From positions 1 to 37,719 of the forward strand of contig JAIUOP010000025.1 of the NCBI GenBank assembly GCA_020161815.1: 37,719 nucleotides of DNA. The letters run 5' to 3'. Numbering within the stretch: position 1 is the stretch's first letter; every line of letters starts with the position of its first letter. This stretch comes from Actinomycetota bacterium (lineage in GTDB: Bacteria; Actinomycetota; Actinomycetes; Actinomycetales; Dermatophilaceae). The notes under the pieces were generated by a model that saw only the letters and a program-made list of their open reading frames with translations, was not told the origin of the DNA and did not search any database. Position numbers and translations under genes: made by a program. This document shows positions 7,501 to 15,025 of this stretch, piece by piece.

Positions 7501-8269
7501 GGTGGAGGCCGAGCTCCTCGAGCTCGGCGAGCAGCGTGAGGTAGGCCTCGTGGGTGGGGTCCACGAGGTCGAAGTGGTCGGCCGTCGCGACCGTCGCGAA
7601 GCGCACCGGCTCGTCCGTTCGCCGGGTCTCCCGGTATGCCGTGACGACCGCCTCGGGGATCACCTCGTCGCGCGCTCCGGTGATGATCGCGCAGGGCACC
7701 TCGACGTGCTGGCGCCCGGGATCGGCGCGCTCCCAGCCCTCGGGGTCGGCCTCGGGGGTGGTGGCGAGCAGGGCCTGGGCCGCACCCTGGGACAGGCCCA
7801 GGGCGTGGACGGCGCGCAGGTCCGCCGCCGGCCCCAGGGCGAGGGCGGCCGCGCACGGAGGGGCCGGCTGGGAGGCGAGCCACAGGGCCAGGTGCCCACC
7901 GGCGGAGTGGCCCGCGACGACGACCTGCGCGGGCAGCCGTGGGTCGGCCACGACGCTCTCGACCCGAGCCGCGACGGCGGTGCCGGTGCCCGGCCAGCCG
8001 CCCCCCGGCATACCGATCCTGGGGTACTCGAGGTTGGCGACGTGGAAGCCGTCCTCGGCGAGCGCGGCGGCGAGTGGCTGCAGGTGGGTGCGGTCGTACG
8101 TCTCCCGCCAGAAGCCGCCGTGGACGAGGGCGATGGTGGTGCCGCGCGCGGGTCGCCCGACCGGTGGCTCCCAGACGTCGTAGACATCGGTCGCCTCCGG
8201 GCCGGTCACCTCGGTGCGGTCGGCCGGCCGGGCGGTCGCGGACAGGACCGGGTGGTCGTCGCTGCTCAT
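7493..8269 (-). CDS. Alpha/beta hydrolase, kynurenine-formamidase/esterase-like
   Basis: A 258-residue alpha/beta hydrolase. The oxyanion-hole motif H50-G-G-F-W resembles kynurenine formamidase (HGGxW) and hormone-sensitive-lipase relatives. The nucleophile elbow is G120-H-S122-A-G-G; the likely acid is D201 (GARDEVIP) and the base H232 (ADHFDLVDP). No signal peptide is seen, so it should be cytoplasmic. The substrate is not determined: formamidase of tryptophan breakdown is possible, but no other kyn gene is present. ATG 8269 follows TAGTGT plus a six-base spacer (GGAGCG), a leaderless layout. Its stop is 5 bp from the ArsA pair, suggesting a shared transcript. I do not recall it at this place in mycobacteria. 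Confidence 0.85.
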   Translation of the reverse strand: MSSDDHPVLSATARPADRTEVTGPEATDVYDVWEPPVGRPARGTTIALVHGGFWRETYDRTHLQPLAAALAEDGFHVANLEYPRIGMPGGGWPGTGTAVAARVESVVADPRLPAQVVVAGHSAGGHLALWLASQPAPPCAAALALGPAADLRAVHALGLSQGAAQALLATTPEADPEGWERADPGRQHVEVPCAIITGARDEVIPEAVVTAYRETRRTDEPVRFATVATADHFDLVDPTHEAYLTLLAELEELGLHLR

Positions 8270-8292
8270 CGCTCCACACTATGGTGGCGAGC
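8270..8292. promoter_or_regulatory. Overlapping divergent promoters, hydrolase and DUF4177 gene
   Basis: On minus, TAGTGT (8281-8276) precedes ATG 8269 by six bases. On plus, TATGGT (8280-8285) precedes ATG 8293 by seven bases. The two -10-like hexamers overlap by two bases, so the start codons are only 23 bp apart and the promoters probably compete for polymerase. Confidence 0.45.
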
Positions 8293-8448
8293 ATGCAGAA
8301 GTGGGAGTACCTCACCGCCCCCGTGATCGTCCACAACACCAAGGCGATCCTCGACAACTTCGGCGCCGACGGCTGGGAGCTGGTCCAGGTCGTCGAGGGC
8401 CCCGGCGGCGGACTCGTCGCCTACTTCAAGCGACCCAAGGAGCAGTGA
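8293..8448 (+). CDS. Small DUF4177 protein
   Basis: A 51-residue protein that begins MQKWEYLTAPV and contains the family hallmarks ILDNFGADGWELVQV and GLVAYFKRPKEQ. DUF4177 proteins are short, probably a single alpha/beta fold, with no established function. ATG 8293 is preferred over the in-frame ATG 8281: homologues start M-x-K-W-E-Y, and TATGGT lies seven bases before it. Its stop is one base before the RidA start (TGA C ATG), so the two are coupled. Confidence 0.85.
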   Translation: MQKWEYLTAPVIVHNTKAILDNFGADGWELVQVVEGPGGGLVAYFKRPKEQ

Positions 8449-8449
8449 C

Positions 8450-8923
8450 ATGAGTGCAGTCGAAGACCGGCTCGCCGAGCTCGGCCTGACCGTCCCCGAG
8501 GTCGTGCCGCCCGTGGCCGCCTACGTGCCCGCGGTGCTGGACGGCTCCCGCGTCTACGTCTCGGGCCAGCTGCCGATGAAGGACGGCGCCATGGCCGCGA
8601 CCGGCAAGGTCGGCGAGGGCGAGGGCCTCGTCGCGCCGGAACTGGCCAAGGAGATGGCCCAGCAGTGCGCGCTCAACGCGATCGCCGCCGTGAAGTCCGT
8701 CGTCGGAGACCTCGACCGGGTCCAGCGGATCGTCAAGGTCGTCGGCTTCGTCGCCTCCGACCCCTCCTTCAGCGGGCAGCCCGGTGTCGTCAACGGCGCG
8801 AGCGAGTTCTTCGTCAAGGTCTTCGGTGACCAGGGCATCCACGCCCGGTCCGCCGTGGGCGTCGTTGCCCTGCCACTCGACGCCCCGGTCGAGGTCGAGG
8901 TCATCGTCCACGTCGCCGACTGA
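8450..8923 (+). CDS. RidA/YjgF-family protein (Rv3678c type)
   Basis: A 157-residue member of the longer RidA branch: VYVSGQLPMKDG near residues 35-46, an AALNAIAAVKSVVGDLDRVQRIVKV-type central helix-strand segment and HARSAVGVVALPLDAPVEVEVIV at the end, holding the Arg and Glu that in true RidA bind the imine/enamine substrate. RidA enzymes deaminate reactive 2-aminoacrylate-type enamines released by PLP enzymes. This branch is more divergent, so catalysis is likely but not proven. Cytoplasmic. Translated right after the DUF4177 gene and followed 17 bp later by a Nudix gene. In mycobacteria it directly precedes the MBL gene. Confidence 0.88.
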   Translation: MSAVEDRLAELGLTVPEVVPPVAAYVPAVLDGSRVYVSGQLPMKDGAMAATGKVGEGEGLVAPELAKEMAQQCALNAIAAVKSVVGDLDRVQRIVKVVGFVASDPSFSGQPGVVNGASEFFVKVFGDQGIHARSAVGVVALPLDAPVEVEVIVHVAD

Positions 8924-8940
8924 GGGCGATCGGATCCGCC

Positions 8941-9642
8941 ATGGCGGTGGTGCGCTCGTTCGCCGATGAGGTGAGCCCGGCGTTCGACGCGATGGCCCGC
9001 CGGTGGATCGCCGCGGGCGCGCCCGTCGCCGAGCCGCGTCGGGCGGCCACGGTGCTGCTCGTGCGGGACGGCGCCCTGGGCCCCGAGGTGTTCATGCAGC
9101 GGCGCGCGCCCACGATGGCGTTCGCGCCGAGCATGGTCGTCTTCCCCGGCGGTCGCGTCGATCCCGGCGATGCCGAGTTCCCGGTCGAGCCCGGGGTGCT
9201 GGCGGCGCTCGCCGCTCGGCTGGCGCTGCCCGGGCAGGACGTCCGGTCGATCCTCGGCGCAGCCGTGCGCGAGGTCGAGGAGGAGTGCGGGGTTCGGGTG
9301 GACGCCGGTGCCCTGCGCTGCCGGGGCCGATGGGTCACCCCGGCGCTGGAGCCGCGGCGCTATGACACGTGGTTCTTCGCCACCCGTATGCCGGCCGGCC
9401 AGGAGGCGATCGGCACGACCACCGAGACCGAGGCCGAGGGCTGGGGTCACCCGGCCGACATCCTCGCCCTCGCGGCCCGGGGCGAGCTGCGGCTCATGCC
9501 GCCGACGATCGTCAGCCTCGAGCAGCTGGCCTCCTTCGACACCGTCGAGGCCTTCCTCGCCGACGAGCCGCCGCTCGACCTCGTCGAGCCGACGCTCGTG
9601 CTGACCCCGCGCGGCTACGTCCTGGAGTCCCGCATCCCCTAG
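8941..9642 (+). CDS. Nudix hydrolase, NUDT19-like
   Basis: A 233-residue Nudix protein with a split box: FPGGRVDPGD at about residues 68-77, an insert of some 30 residues, then AAVREVEEECGV carrying the REUxEExGU core. Such an insertion is typical of the NUDT19-like group, whose characterised members hydrolyse CoA or acyl-CoA diphosphate bonds; the substrate here is an inference. ATG 8941 is the first start after the RidA stop. It ends 22 bp before a strong bidirectional terminator. In related genomes I expect it to be followed directly by the MBL gene; here the PTS cluster lies between. Confidence 0.85.
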   Translation: MAVVRSFADEVSPAFDAMARRWIAAGAPVAEPRRAATVLLVRDGALGPEVFMQRRAPTMAFAPSMVVFPGGRVDPGDAEFPVEPGVLAALAARLALPGQDVRSILGAAVREVEEECGVRVDAGALRCRGRWVTPALEPRRYDTWFFATRMPAGQEAIGTTTETEAEGWGHPADILALAARGELRLMPPTIVSLEQLASFDTVEAFLADEPPLDLVEPTLVLTPRGYVLESRIP

Positions 9643-9663
9643 CGAGTGCCCCTGCACGCGCTA

Positions 9664-9691
9664 GGGCCCCCGGGGAGTGTCCCGGGGGCCC
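9664..9691. terminator. Bidirectional terminator between Nudix gene and mtlA
   Basis: A perfect 11-bp GC stem, GGGCCCCCGGG (9664-9674) and CCCGGGGGCCC (9681-9691), with a 6-nt loop, lies between two converging genes. It has no T-tract but is very stable, as is usual in high-GC actinobacteria. Confidence 0.7.
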
Positions 9692-9710
9692 ATGGCGTGA
9701 GGGGTGCGGC

Positions 9711-11726
9711 TCAGGCCTCGACGGTGGCGAGGATCTCCTGGACCTCCTCGGCCGAGGTGGCCGCCTCGAGCCGGGCGATCTGGCCCTTGTCGAGGAAGAC
9801 CTTGGCCAGGTTGGCCAGGATCGCGAGGTGGTCGTCGCCGGCGCCGGCGACACCGACGACGAACTTCACCGGCTTGCCGTTCCAGGTGATGCCCTCGGGG
9901 TAGCGCACGAAGGAGAGCGCGGAGTGGTTGATGCCGCCCTTGGCCTCGTTCGTGCCGTGCGGGATCGCGAGCAGGTTGCCCATGTAGGTCGAGACCGACT
10001 TCTCGCGCTCGTGCATCGAGTCGACATAGGCCTGTGTCACGGCACCGGTGCCGAGCAGCAGCGCCCCGGCCTCGCTGATGGCACCGTCACGGTCGGCGGC
10101 GGACCCGGTGAGCCGGATCGCGTCGAGCGAGAGGAGGGTGTCTTTGGCGGTCGCCGTGGCGACCCCACCGGCAGCCGCAGCCCCGGCGCCGGCCGCCACC
10201 GGTGCCGCAGCGGACACCCCGCCGCCGTTGCTGGCCTTGAGGTCCTCGACGATCTGGTCGTAGACCGGGCTCGCCATGAAGTTGTCGACCGTGTAGAGCG
10301 CGGCCGAGGGTGCCTTCTGGCTGGCGCGGTTGGCCAGGTCCTGGTGGGTGACGAGCAGGTCGACGTCATCGGTGAGGTTGGCGATCGCCTTGTTGACGAC
10401 CGTGACGTCGCCGAAGCCCGCCGCCTGGATCTTGCGGCGCAGGACCGAGGCGCCCATGGCCGAGGAACCCATGCCGGCGTCGCAGGCGAAGACGATGTTC
10501 TTGACCGGCCCGGCCAGCGCGGCCGCACCGGCACCAGCGCCGGTGATGGCGCCGGCGACCGAGGACTTCTTGCCCTTCATCGACTCCATCGAGGCCGTCG
10601 CGGCGGTGAGGTCGCCGTCGTCGTCGCCCTTCTCCAGCTTGAGCAGGAAGGCAGCGACGATGAAGCTCGCGGCCGCGCCGAGGATGACCGAGAGGATCAC
10701 GCCGACGAAGCTGTCGGGCGCCGTCTGGGAGAGCACGGCGATGATCGAGCCGGGAGCCGCGGGGGCCCGCAGGCCCGAGCCGAAGACCAGGTTGGTCGCG
10801 ATCTGGGTCGCACCACCGGCGATCATCGCGAGGATGAGCTTCGGCTTGGCCAGGACGTAGGGGAAGTAGATCTCGTGGATGCCACCGAAGAAGTGGATGA
10901 TCGCGGCACCCGAGGCGGAGGCCTTGGCCATGCCCTTGCCGAAGACCATGTAGGCGAGCAGCAGGCCGAGTCCGGCCGCCGGGTTGGCCTCGAGGAGGAA
11001 CAGGATCGACTTGCCCGACTCCTTGGCCTCGTTGGTGCCGAGCGGGGTCAGGACGCCGTGGTTGAGGGCGTTGTTGAGGAAGAGCACCTTGGCCGGCTCG
11101 ATGATGATCGAGGTCGCCGGCAGGATGTTGTTGCTGACGAGGAAGTCGATCATCTTCTCGAGCTGGCTCGCGATCCAGGTGACGATCGGGCTCATGATGA
11201 AGAAGTCGAGGATGGCCAGGATCATGCCCCAGATGCCGGCGGCGAAGTTGTTGACGAGCATCTCGAAGCCGGGCTTGATCTTGCCGTCCCAGAGGGCGTC
11301 GATCTTCTTGATCGACCAGCCACCGAGCGGGCCCATGATCATCGCGCCCATGAACATCGGGATGCTGGTGCCGGCGATGACACCCATCGTCGCGATCGCA
11401 CCGACGACGCCGCCGCGGGTCTTGTAGATGTTGTAGCCACCGGTGTAGCCGATGAGCAGCGGCAGCAGGTAGGTGATCATCGGGCCGACGATGCCCTTGC
11501 CGTCGTACTCCCCCCACCCACCGAGTGCGGCGACCCAGCTGTTCTCGGCCGTGCCGATGCCCATGAGCGGCAGCCAGCCGACCTTGATGAACAGGGAGGT
11601 GATGAAGCCCCAGGCGATGAAGGCGCCGATGTTGGGCATGACCATGTTCGACAGGAAGGTGCCGAACTTCTGGACGTGAACCCGGGCCGAGGTGCGCTCC
11701 GCGCTCGGAGCCGTGGTGCTGGCCAT
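9711..11726 (-). CDS. mtlA: PTS mannitol-type (hexitol) transporter, EIICBA fusion
   Basis: A 671-residue three-domain PTS permease. EIIC covers about residues 15-365 with MtlA signatures NNALNHGVLTPLG (218-230) and GGIHEIYFPY (281-290). EIIB has the phosphocysteine loop FACDAGMGSS with C415. An Ala/Gly-rich linker (about 500-528) leads to EIIA with the phospho-acceptor H590 in LAIPHGTNEA. It imports a hexitol and delivers hexitol phosphate to the cytoplasm. ATG 11726 has AAAGGA about 7 bases upstream; an upstream extension to 11912 would cross the promoter and is rejected. Divergent from the dehydrogenase operon, with which it shares a control region. Confidence 0.95.
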   Translation of the reverse strand: MASTTAPSAERTSARVHVQKFGTFLSNMVMPNIGAFIAWGFITSLFIKVGWLPLMGIGTAENSWVAALGGWGEYDGKGIVGPMITYLLPLLIGYTGGYNIYKTRGGVVGAIATMGVIAGTSIPMFMGAMIMGPLGGWSIKKIDALWDGKIKPGFEMLVNNFAAGIWGMILAILDFFIMSPIVTWIASQLEKMIDFLVSNNILPATSIIIEPAKVLFLNNALNHGVLTPLGTNEAKESGKSILFLLEANPAAGLGLLLAYMVFGKGMAKASASGAAIIHFFGGIHEIYFPYVLAKPKLILAMIAGGATQIATNLVFGSGLRAPAAPGSIIAVLSQTAPDSFVGVILSVILGAAASFIVAAFLLKLEKGDDDGDLTAATASMESMKGKKSSVAGAITGAGAGAAALAGPVKNIVFACDAGMGSSAMGASVLRRKIQAAGFGDVTVVNKAIANLTDDVDLLVTHQDLANRASQKAPSAALYTVDNFMASPVYDQIVEDLKASNGGGVSAAAPVAAGAGAAAAGGVATATAKDTLLSLDAIRLTGSAADRDGAISEAGALLLGTGAVTQAYVDSMHEREKSVSTYMGNLLAIPHGTNEAKGGINHSALSFVRYPEGITWNGKPVKFVVGVAGAGDDHLAILANLAKVFLDKGQIARLEAATSAEEVQEILATVEA

Positions 11727-11923
11727 GCCATTCCTTTCGGTGTGATCCGCCTCACTGAGGATCTGTGATTGCATTTGTATCGTTCCGGTTGTGTGTAAGT
11801 CAAGACAAACTTTTGACACCAACGGTTGACGCGCTCGCGACACTCGGGCAGGATCGAAACCAAGTCCACACAAACACAGCCCTCGCGCCGACCGAGCCGA
11901 GGCTGCATGCAAAGGAGCATCGG
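11727..11923. promoter_or_regulatory. Divergent promoter region, mtlA and dehydrogenase operon
   Basis: Minus strand: TTGACT (11803-11798) and TACAAA (11779-11774) with an 18-bp spacer, directed at mtlA. Plus strand: TTGACG (11826-11831) and CAGGAT (11849-11854) with a 17-bp spacer, directed at the dehydrogenase; a second TTGACA lies at 11813-11818. TTGTGTG around 11789-11795 is matched by an inverted CACACAA near 11870, a possible operator for the DeoR-family regulator encoded two genes downstream. The region is richer in A+T than its surroundings. Confidence 0.55.
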
Positions 11924-12970
11924 ATGAAGGCTTTGCGGTTCTACGCCCCCGAGGACGTCCGGGTCGAGGACGTCCCCGAGCCCGAGTGTGGACCCCGCGA
12001 GGTCAAGATCAAGGTGCGCAACTGCTCCACCTGCGGCACCGACGTGAAGATCAAGAAGAACGGCCACGTCAACATCACCCGCGTGACGACGATGGGTCAC
12101 GAGGTCGCCGGCGAGGTCGTCGAGGTGGGCGCCGAGGCCCTGGGCGGCTTCCAGGTCGGCGACCGCGTGCAGTGCATCGCGGCCGTCCCCTGTGGTGAGT
12201 GCCACGAGTGCCGCAAGGGCTGGATGGAGGTCTGCCAGAACCAGACCAGCGTGGGCTACCAGTACGACGGCGGATTCGCCGAGTACATGATCGTCCCGGA
12301 GCAGGTGCTCAAGGTCGACGGCCTCAACCGGATCCCCGACGGCGTCGGCTTCGACGAGGCGAGCGCGGCCGAGCCCTTCGCCTGCGCGATCAACGCCCAG
12401 GAGCAGCTCGGCATCGAGGAGGGTGACTTCACCGTCGTCTTCGGCGCCGGCCCGATCGGCTGCATGCACATCCGCATCGCCCGCGGTGTCCACAAGGTCG
12501 GCACCGTCGTCCTCGTCGACATCAACGACGAGCGCCTCCAGATGTCGGCCGACGCCGTGCAGCCCGACCACGTCATCAACTCCGCGAAGGAGGACGTCGT
12601 CGCCAAGGTCATGGAGCTCACCGGAGGCCGGGGCGCCGACGTCATCATCACCGCGACGCCGGCCAATGTCACCCAGGAGCAGGCCATCTCGATGGCCGCC
12701 CGCCAGGGCCGGATCTCCTTCTTCGGCGGCCTGCCCAAGAACGACCCGTTCATCAAGGCCGACTCCAACCTCATCCACTACCGCCAGCTGCACGTCCACG
12801 GCGCCAACGGATCCTCGCCGGAGCACAACAAGCGGGCGCTGGAGTACATCGCGACCGGCCAGGTGCCGGTCAAGGACCTCATCACCAAGCACATCCCGCT
12901 CGAGGACGTCCTGACCGCCTTCGACATCGTCGCCCGCGGCGAGGCGATCAAGGTGACGGTCGAGCCCTGA
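11924..12970 (+). CDS. Zinc-dependent medium-chain dehydrogenase, probably hexitol-phosphate dehydrogenase
   Basis: A 348-residue MDR-family enzyme. Catalytic zinc ligands: C37 (CSTCGTD) and H59-E60; structural zinc ligands C90, C93, C96 and C104. The nucleotide fold has GAGPIG and VVLVDINDER, where the Asp after the second strand favours NAD(H). Its place next to an EIICBA permease and a FruK-type kinase suggests oxidation of the imported hexitol phosphate, like GatD or sorbitol-type dehydrogenases. It is unrelated to classical mannitol-1-phosphate dehydrogenase MtlD, which is absent from the window. AAAGGAG at 11911-11917 fixes the ATG. First gene of a co-directional run with the regulator, kinase, HPr and Enzyme I. 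Confidence 0.88.
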   Translation: MKALRFYAPEDVRVEDVPEPECGPREVKIKVRNCSTCGTDVKIKKNGHVNITRVTTMGHEVAGEVVEVGAEALGGFQVGDRVQCIAAVPCGECHECRKGWMEVCQNQTSVGYQYDGGFAEYMIVPEQVLKVDGLNRIPDGVGFDEASAAEPFACAINAQEQLGIEEGDFTVVFGAGPIGCMHIRIARGVHKVGTVVLVDINDERLQMSADAVQPDHVINSAKEDVVAKVMELTGGRGADVIITATPANVTQEQAISMAARQGRISFFGGLPKNDPFIKADSNLIHYRQLHVHGANGSSPEHNKRALEYIATGQVPVKDLITKHIPLEDVLTAFDIVARGEAIKVTVEP

Positions 12971-13017
12971 CCGGCGCCACGGCACACGCACGCTGACACG
13001 AGACCACGGCGACGTCG

Positions 13018-13779
13018 ATGTACGCCCCCGAGCGCCAGAAGCGCATCCTCGACCTGGCCCGCTCCGTGGGCCGGGTCGAGGTCACCGGGCTGGCCGAGGA
13101 CCTCGGTGTGACCGCCGAGACGGTCCGCCGTGACCTCACCGCCCTGGAGCGCCGTGGCTTCGTGCGGCGTGTGCACGGCGGCGCCCTCCCGGTCGACCGG
13201 CTCGAGGTCGAACCCACCGTGGCGACCCGCCTCGGGCAGGCCAGCGCCGAGAAGGTGCGGATCGCCCAGCGGGCCCTGGAGGAGCTCCCGGACGAGGGCA
13301 CCGTCCTGCTCGACTCGGGCACGACGACGCAGGCGATCGCCGACCGGTTCCCCACCGATCGCGCGCTGACGGTGGTCACCAACTCGGTGACCATCGCCGC
13401 GACCCTCTCCGAGCACGACCGGGTCGACCTCTACCTCCTCGGCGGGCGCGTCCGGCAACGCACCGGTGCGGCCGTGGGGGAGTGGCTGCTCGATGCCCTC
13501 ACCGACGTGATCGTCGACGTGGCCTTCCTCGGCACCAATGGCTACTCGGTCGGTCGCGGGATGAGCACCCCCGACCAGGCCGAGGCCGCCGCCAAGCGCG
13601 CCATGACCCTGGCCGCCCGGAGGGCCATCGTCGTGAGCGACGCGACCAAGGCCGGCCAGGAGCACTTCCACCGCTTTGCCCGGCTCGAGGAGATCGCCCT
13701 CCTCGTGACCGACACCAACCTCGACGACGAAACCGCGGCCCAACTCGATGCCGCAGGAACGGATGTGGTGCGCGCATGA
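13018..13779 (+). CDS. DeoR/GlpR-family transcriptional regulator of the PTS cluster
   Basis: A 253-residue protein: an N-terminal DeoR winged helix-turn-helix (YAPERQKRILDLARSVGRVEVTGLAEDLGVT... with AETVRRDLTALERRGFVRRVHGGA, about residues 2-57) and a DeoRC sugar-phosphate sensing domain with LLDSGTTTQAIA and the phosphate-binding segments VTNSV and SDATKAG. Such proteins generally repress sugar-catabolic operons and respond to a phosphorylated sugar. It ends in ATGA overlap with the kinase start, so it is co-translated. The likely target is the mtlA-dehydrogenase intergenic region. No clear Shine-Dalgarno precedes ATG 13018. Confidence 0.9.
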   Translation: MYAPERQKRILDLARSVGRVEVTGLAEDLGVTAETVRRDLTALERRGFVRRVHGGALPVDRLEVEPTVATRLGQASAEKVRIAQRALEELPDEGTVLLDSGTTTQAIADRFPTDRALTVVTNSVTIAATLSEHDRVDLYLLGGRVRQRTGAAVGEWLLDALTDVIVDVAFLGTNGYSVGRGMSTPDQAEAAAKRAMTLAARRAIVVSDATKAGQEHFHRFARLEEIALLVTDTNLDDETAAQLDAAGTDVVRA

Positions 13780-14720
13780 TCGTCACTCTGACCCCCAACC
13801 CGAGCATCGACCGCACGATCGCGGTGCCCCAGCTCGACCACGGGGAGGTCAACCGCGCCACGAGCAGCCGCATCGACCCCGGCGGCAAGGGCGTCAACGT
13901 CTCGCGAGCGTTGTCCGCCAACGGTTCCGGGACCGTGGCCGTGATGCCGATGGGCGGTCCCGAGGGGCACCTCATGGCCGAGCTCCTCGACGTCGCGGGC
14001 GTCAGCCACCACGGCGTCGCCGTCGACGGAAACCTCCGGATGAACGTCGCTGTCGTCGAGCCCGATGGCACGACCACCAAGGTCAACGAGCCCGGTCCCG
14101 CCTTCGGACCGGAAGAGACCGAGGCCCTGCTCGCCGCCGTCGAGTCGTATGCCGTGAGCTCGGGTTGGGTGGTCGGCTGCGGCTCCCTGCCCCCCGGGGC
14201 CCCCGAGTCACTCCTTGCCGACCTCGTCACCCGGCTGCGCGCCAAGGGGTGCAAGGTGGCCATCGACTCCTCCGGCGCCCCGATGGTGCCGGCGGTCGCC
14301 GCGCGCCCCGACCTCATCAAGCCCAACCACGAGGAGCTCGAGGAGCTCGTCGGCCGGGCGCTGCCGACCCTCGGGGACGTCATCGAGGCCGCCAGGGGCG
14401 TTGTGCAGCAGGGCATCCCGACGGTCGTCGTCAGCCTGGGCGGCGACGGCGCCGTCCTCGTCGACGCCGACACCGTCGTGCACGCGATCGCGACGATCTC
14501 CAACCCGCTCTCCACCGTCGGCGCCGGCGACTGCCTCCTCGCCGGGGTCCTGCACGTCCTCGCCGCCGGTGGCGACGCAGCCGCCGCCCTCGAGTCCGGC
14601 GTCCGGTGGGGGGCCGCCGCCGTGACCCTGCCCGGCAGTGAGGTCCCGGGCCCCGCCGACCTCGCTCCGGTCGCGGTGACCGTGAGCACCGACCTCGACC
14701 TGAGCACCCCGATCCGCTGA
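13776..14720 (+). CDS. PfkB-family kinase, 1-phosphofructokinase/tagatose-6-phosphate kinase type
   Basis: A 314-residue kinase beginning MIVTLTPNPSIDRTI, the FruK/LacC opening. GGKGVNVSRAL (about residues 35-45) forms the substrate site, GSLPPGAP and KPNHEEL are family hallmarks, and the catalytic base lies in VGAGDCLLAG. FruK makes fructose-1,6-bisphosphate from fructose-1-phosphate; LacC acts on tagatose-6-phosphate. With no fructose-specific EII in the cluster, the source of the ketose phosphate is presumably the hexitol-phosphate dehydrogenase upstream. The start overlaps the regulator stop by four bases. The symbol fruK is not given because the substrate is open. Confidence 0.88.
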   Translation: MIVTLTPNPSIDRTIAVPQLDHGEVNRATSSRIDPGGKGVNVSRALSANGSGTVAVMPMGGPEGHLMAELLDVAGVSHHGVAVDGNLRMNVAVVEPDGTTTKVNEPGPAFGPEETEALLAAVESYAVSSGWVVGCGSLPPGAPESLLADLVTRLRAKGCKVAIDSSGAPMVPAVAARPDLIKPNHEELEELVGRALPTLGDVIEAARGVVQQGIPTVVVSLGGDGAVLVDADTVVHAIATISNPLSTVGAGDCLLAGVLHVLAAGGDAAAALESGVRWGAAAVTLPGSEVPGPADLAPVAVTVSTDLDLSTPIR

Positions 14721-14755
14721 GACCCGATCAACTCAACACGCAGGGAGAACACCAC

Positions 14756-15025
14756 ATGGCACAGCGCACCGTCAGCATTGCGTCCTCGGTCGGGTTGCAT
14801 GCCCGGCCGGCGGCGATCTTCGTCGAGCAGGCCTCGCAGAGTGGCCTGGACGTCGAGATCGGGCGTCCGGGGGAGGACGCGGTCGATGCGACCTCGATCC
14901 TGGGCGTGATGGCCCTGGGGGCCAAGCACGGCGAGGAGGTCGTGCTCACCGCGGAGGGCGAGGGGGCCGAGGAGGTGCTCGACGGCCTGGTCGAGCTCCT
15001 CTCGCGCGACCTCGACGCCGAGTGA
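14756..15025 (+). CDS. ptsH: Phosphocarrier protein HPr
   Basis: An 89-residue HPr with the phosphorylatable histidine H15 in GLHARPA and the regulatory-site-like serine S47 in ATSILGVMALG. It passes phosphate from Enzyme I to the EIIA domain. AGGGAG sits just before ATG 14756. The stop TGA (15023-15025) overlaps the GTG start of Enzyme I. Whether S47 is phosphorylated is unknown; HPr kinase is generally absent from actinobacteria. Confidence 0.96.
   Translation: MAQRTVSIASSVGLHARPAAIFVEQASQSGLDVEIGRPGEDAVDATSILGVMALGAKHGEEVVLTAEGEGAEEVLDGLVELLSRDLDAE

Noticed and set aside
6480..8357. Apparent fusion of the first ArsA ATPase with a 290-residue N-terminal extension
   Set aside because: The extension is antiphase to the alpha/beta hydrolase gene, which has an intact catalytic triad in its own frame; the ATPase begins at 7487.
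9369..11768. 799-codon open frame on plus, opposite mtlA
   Set aside because: Shadow of the well-supported MtlA frame; its composition (Asp, Gly, Arg, Glu, His repeats) is the antisense reading of high-GC coding DNA.
11727..11912. N-terminal extension of the mannitol permease
   Set aside because: It would cover both divergent promoters, and AAAGGA is correctly placed before ATG 11726.
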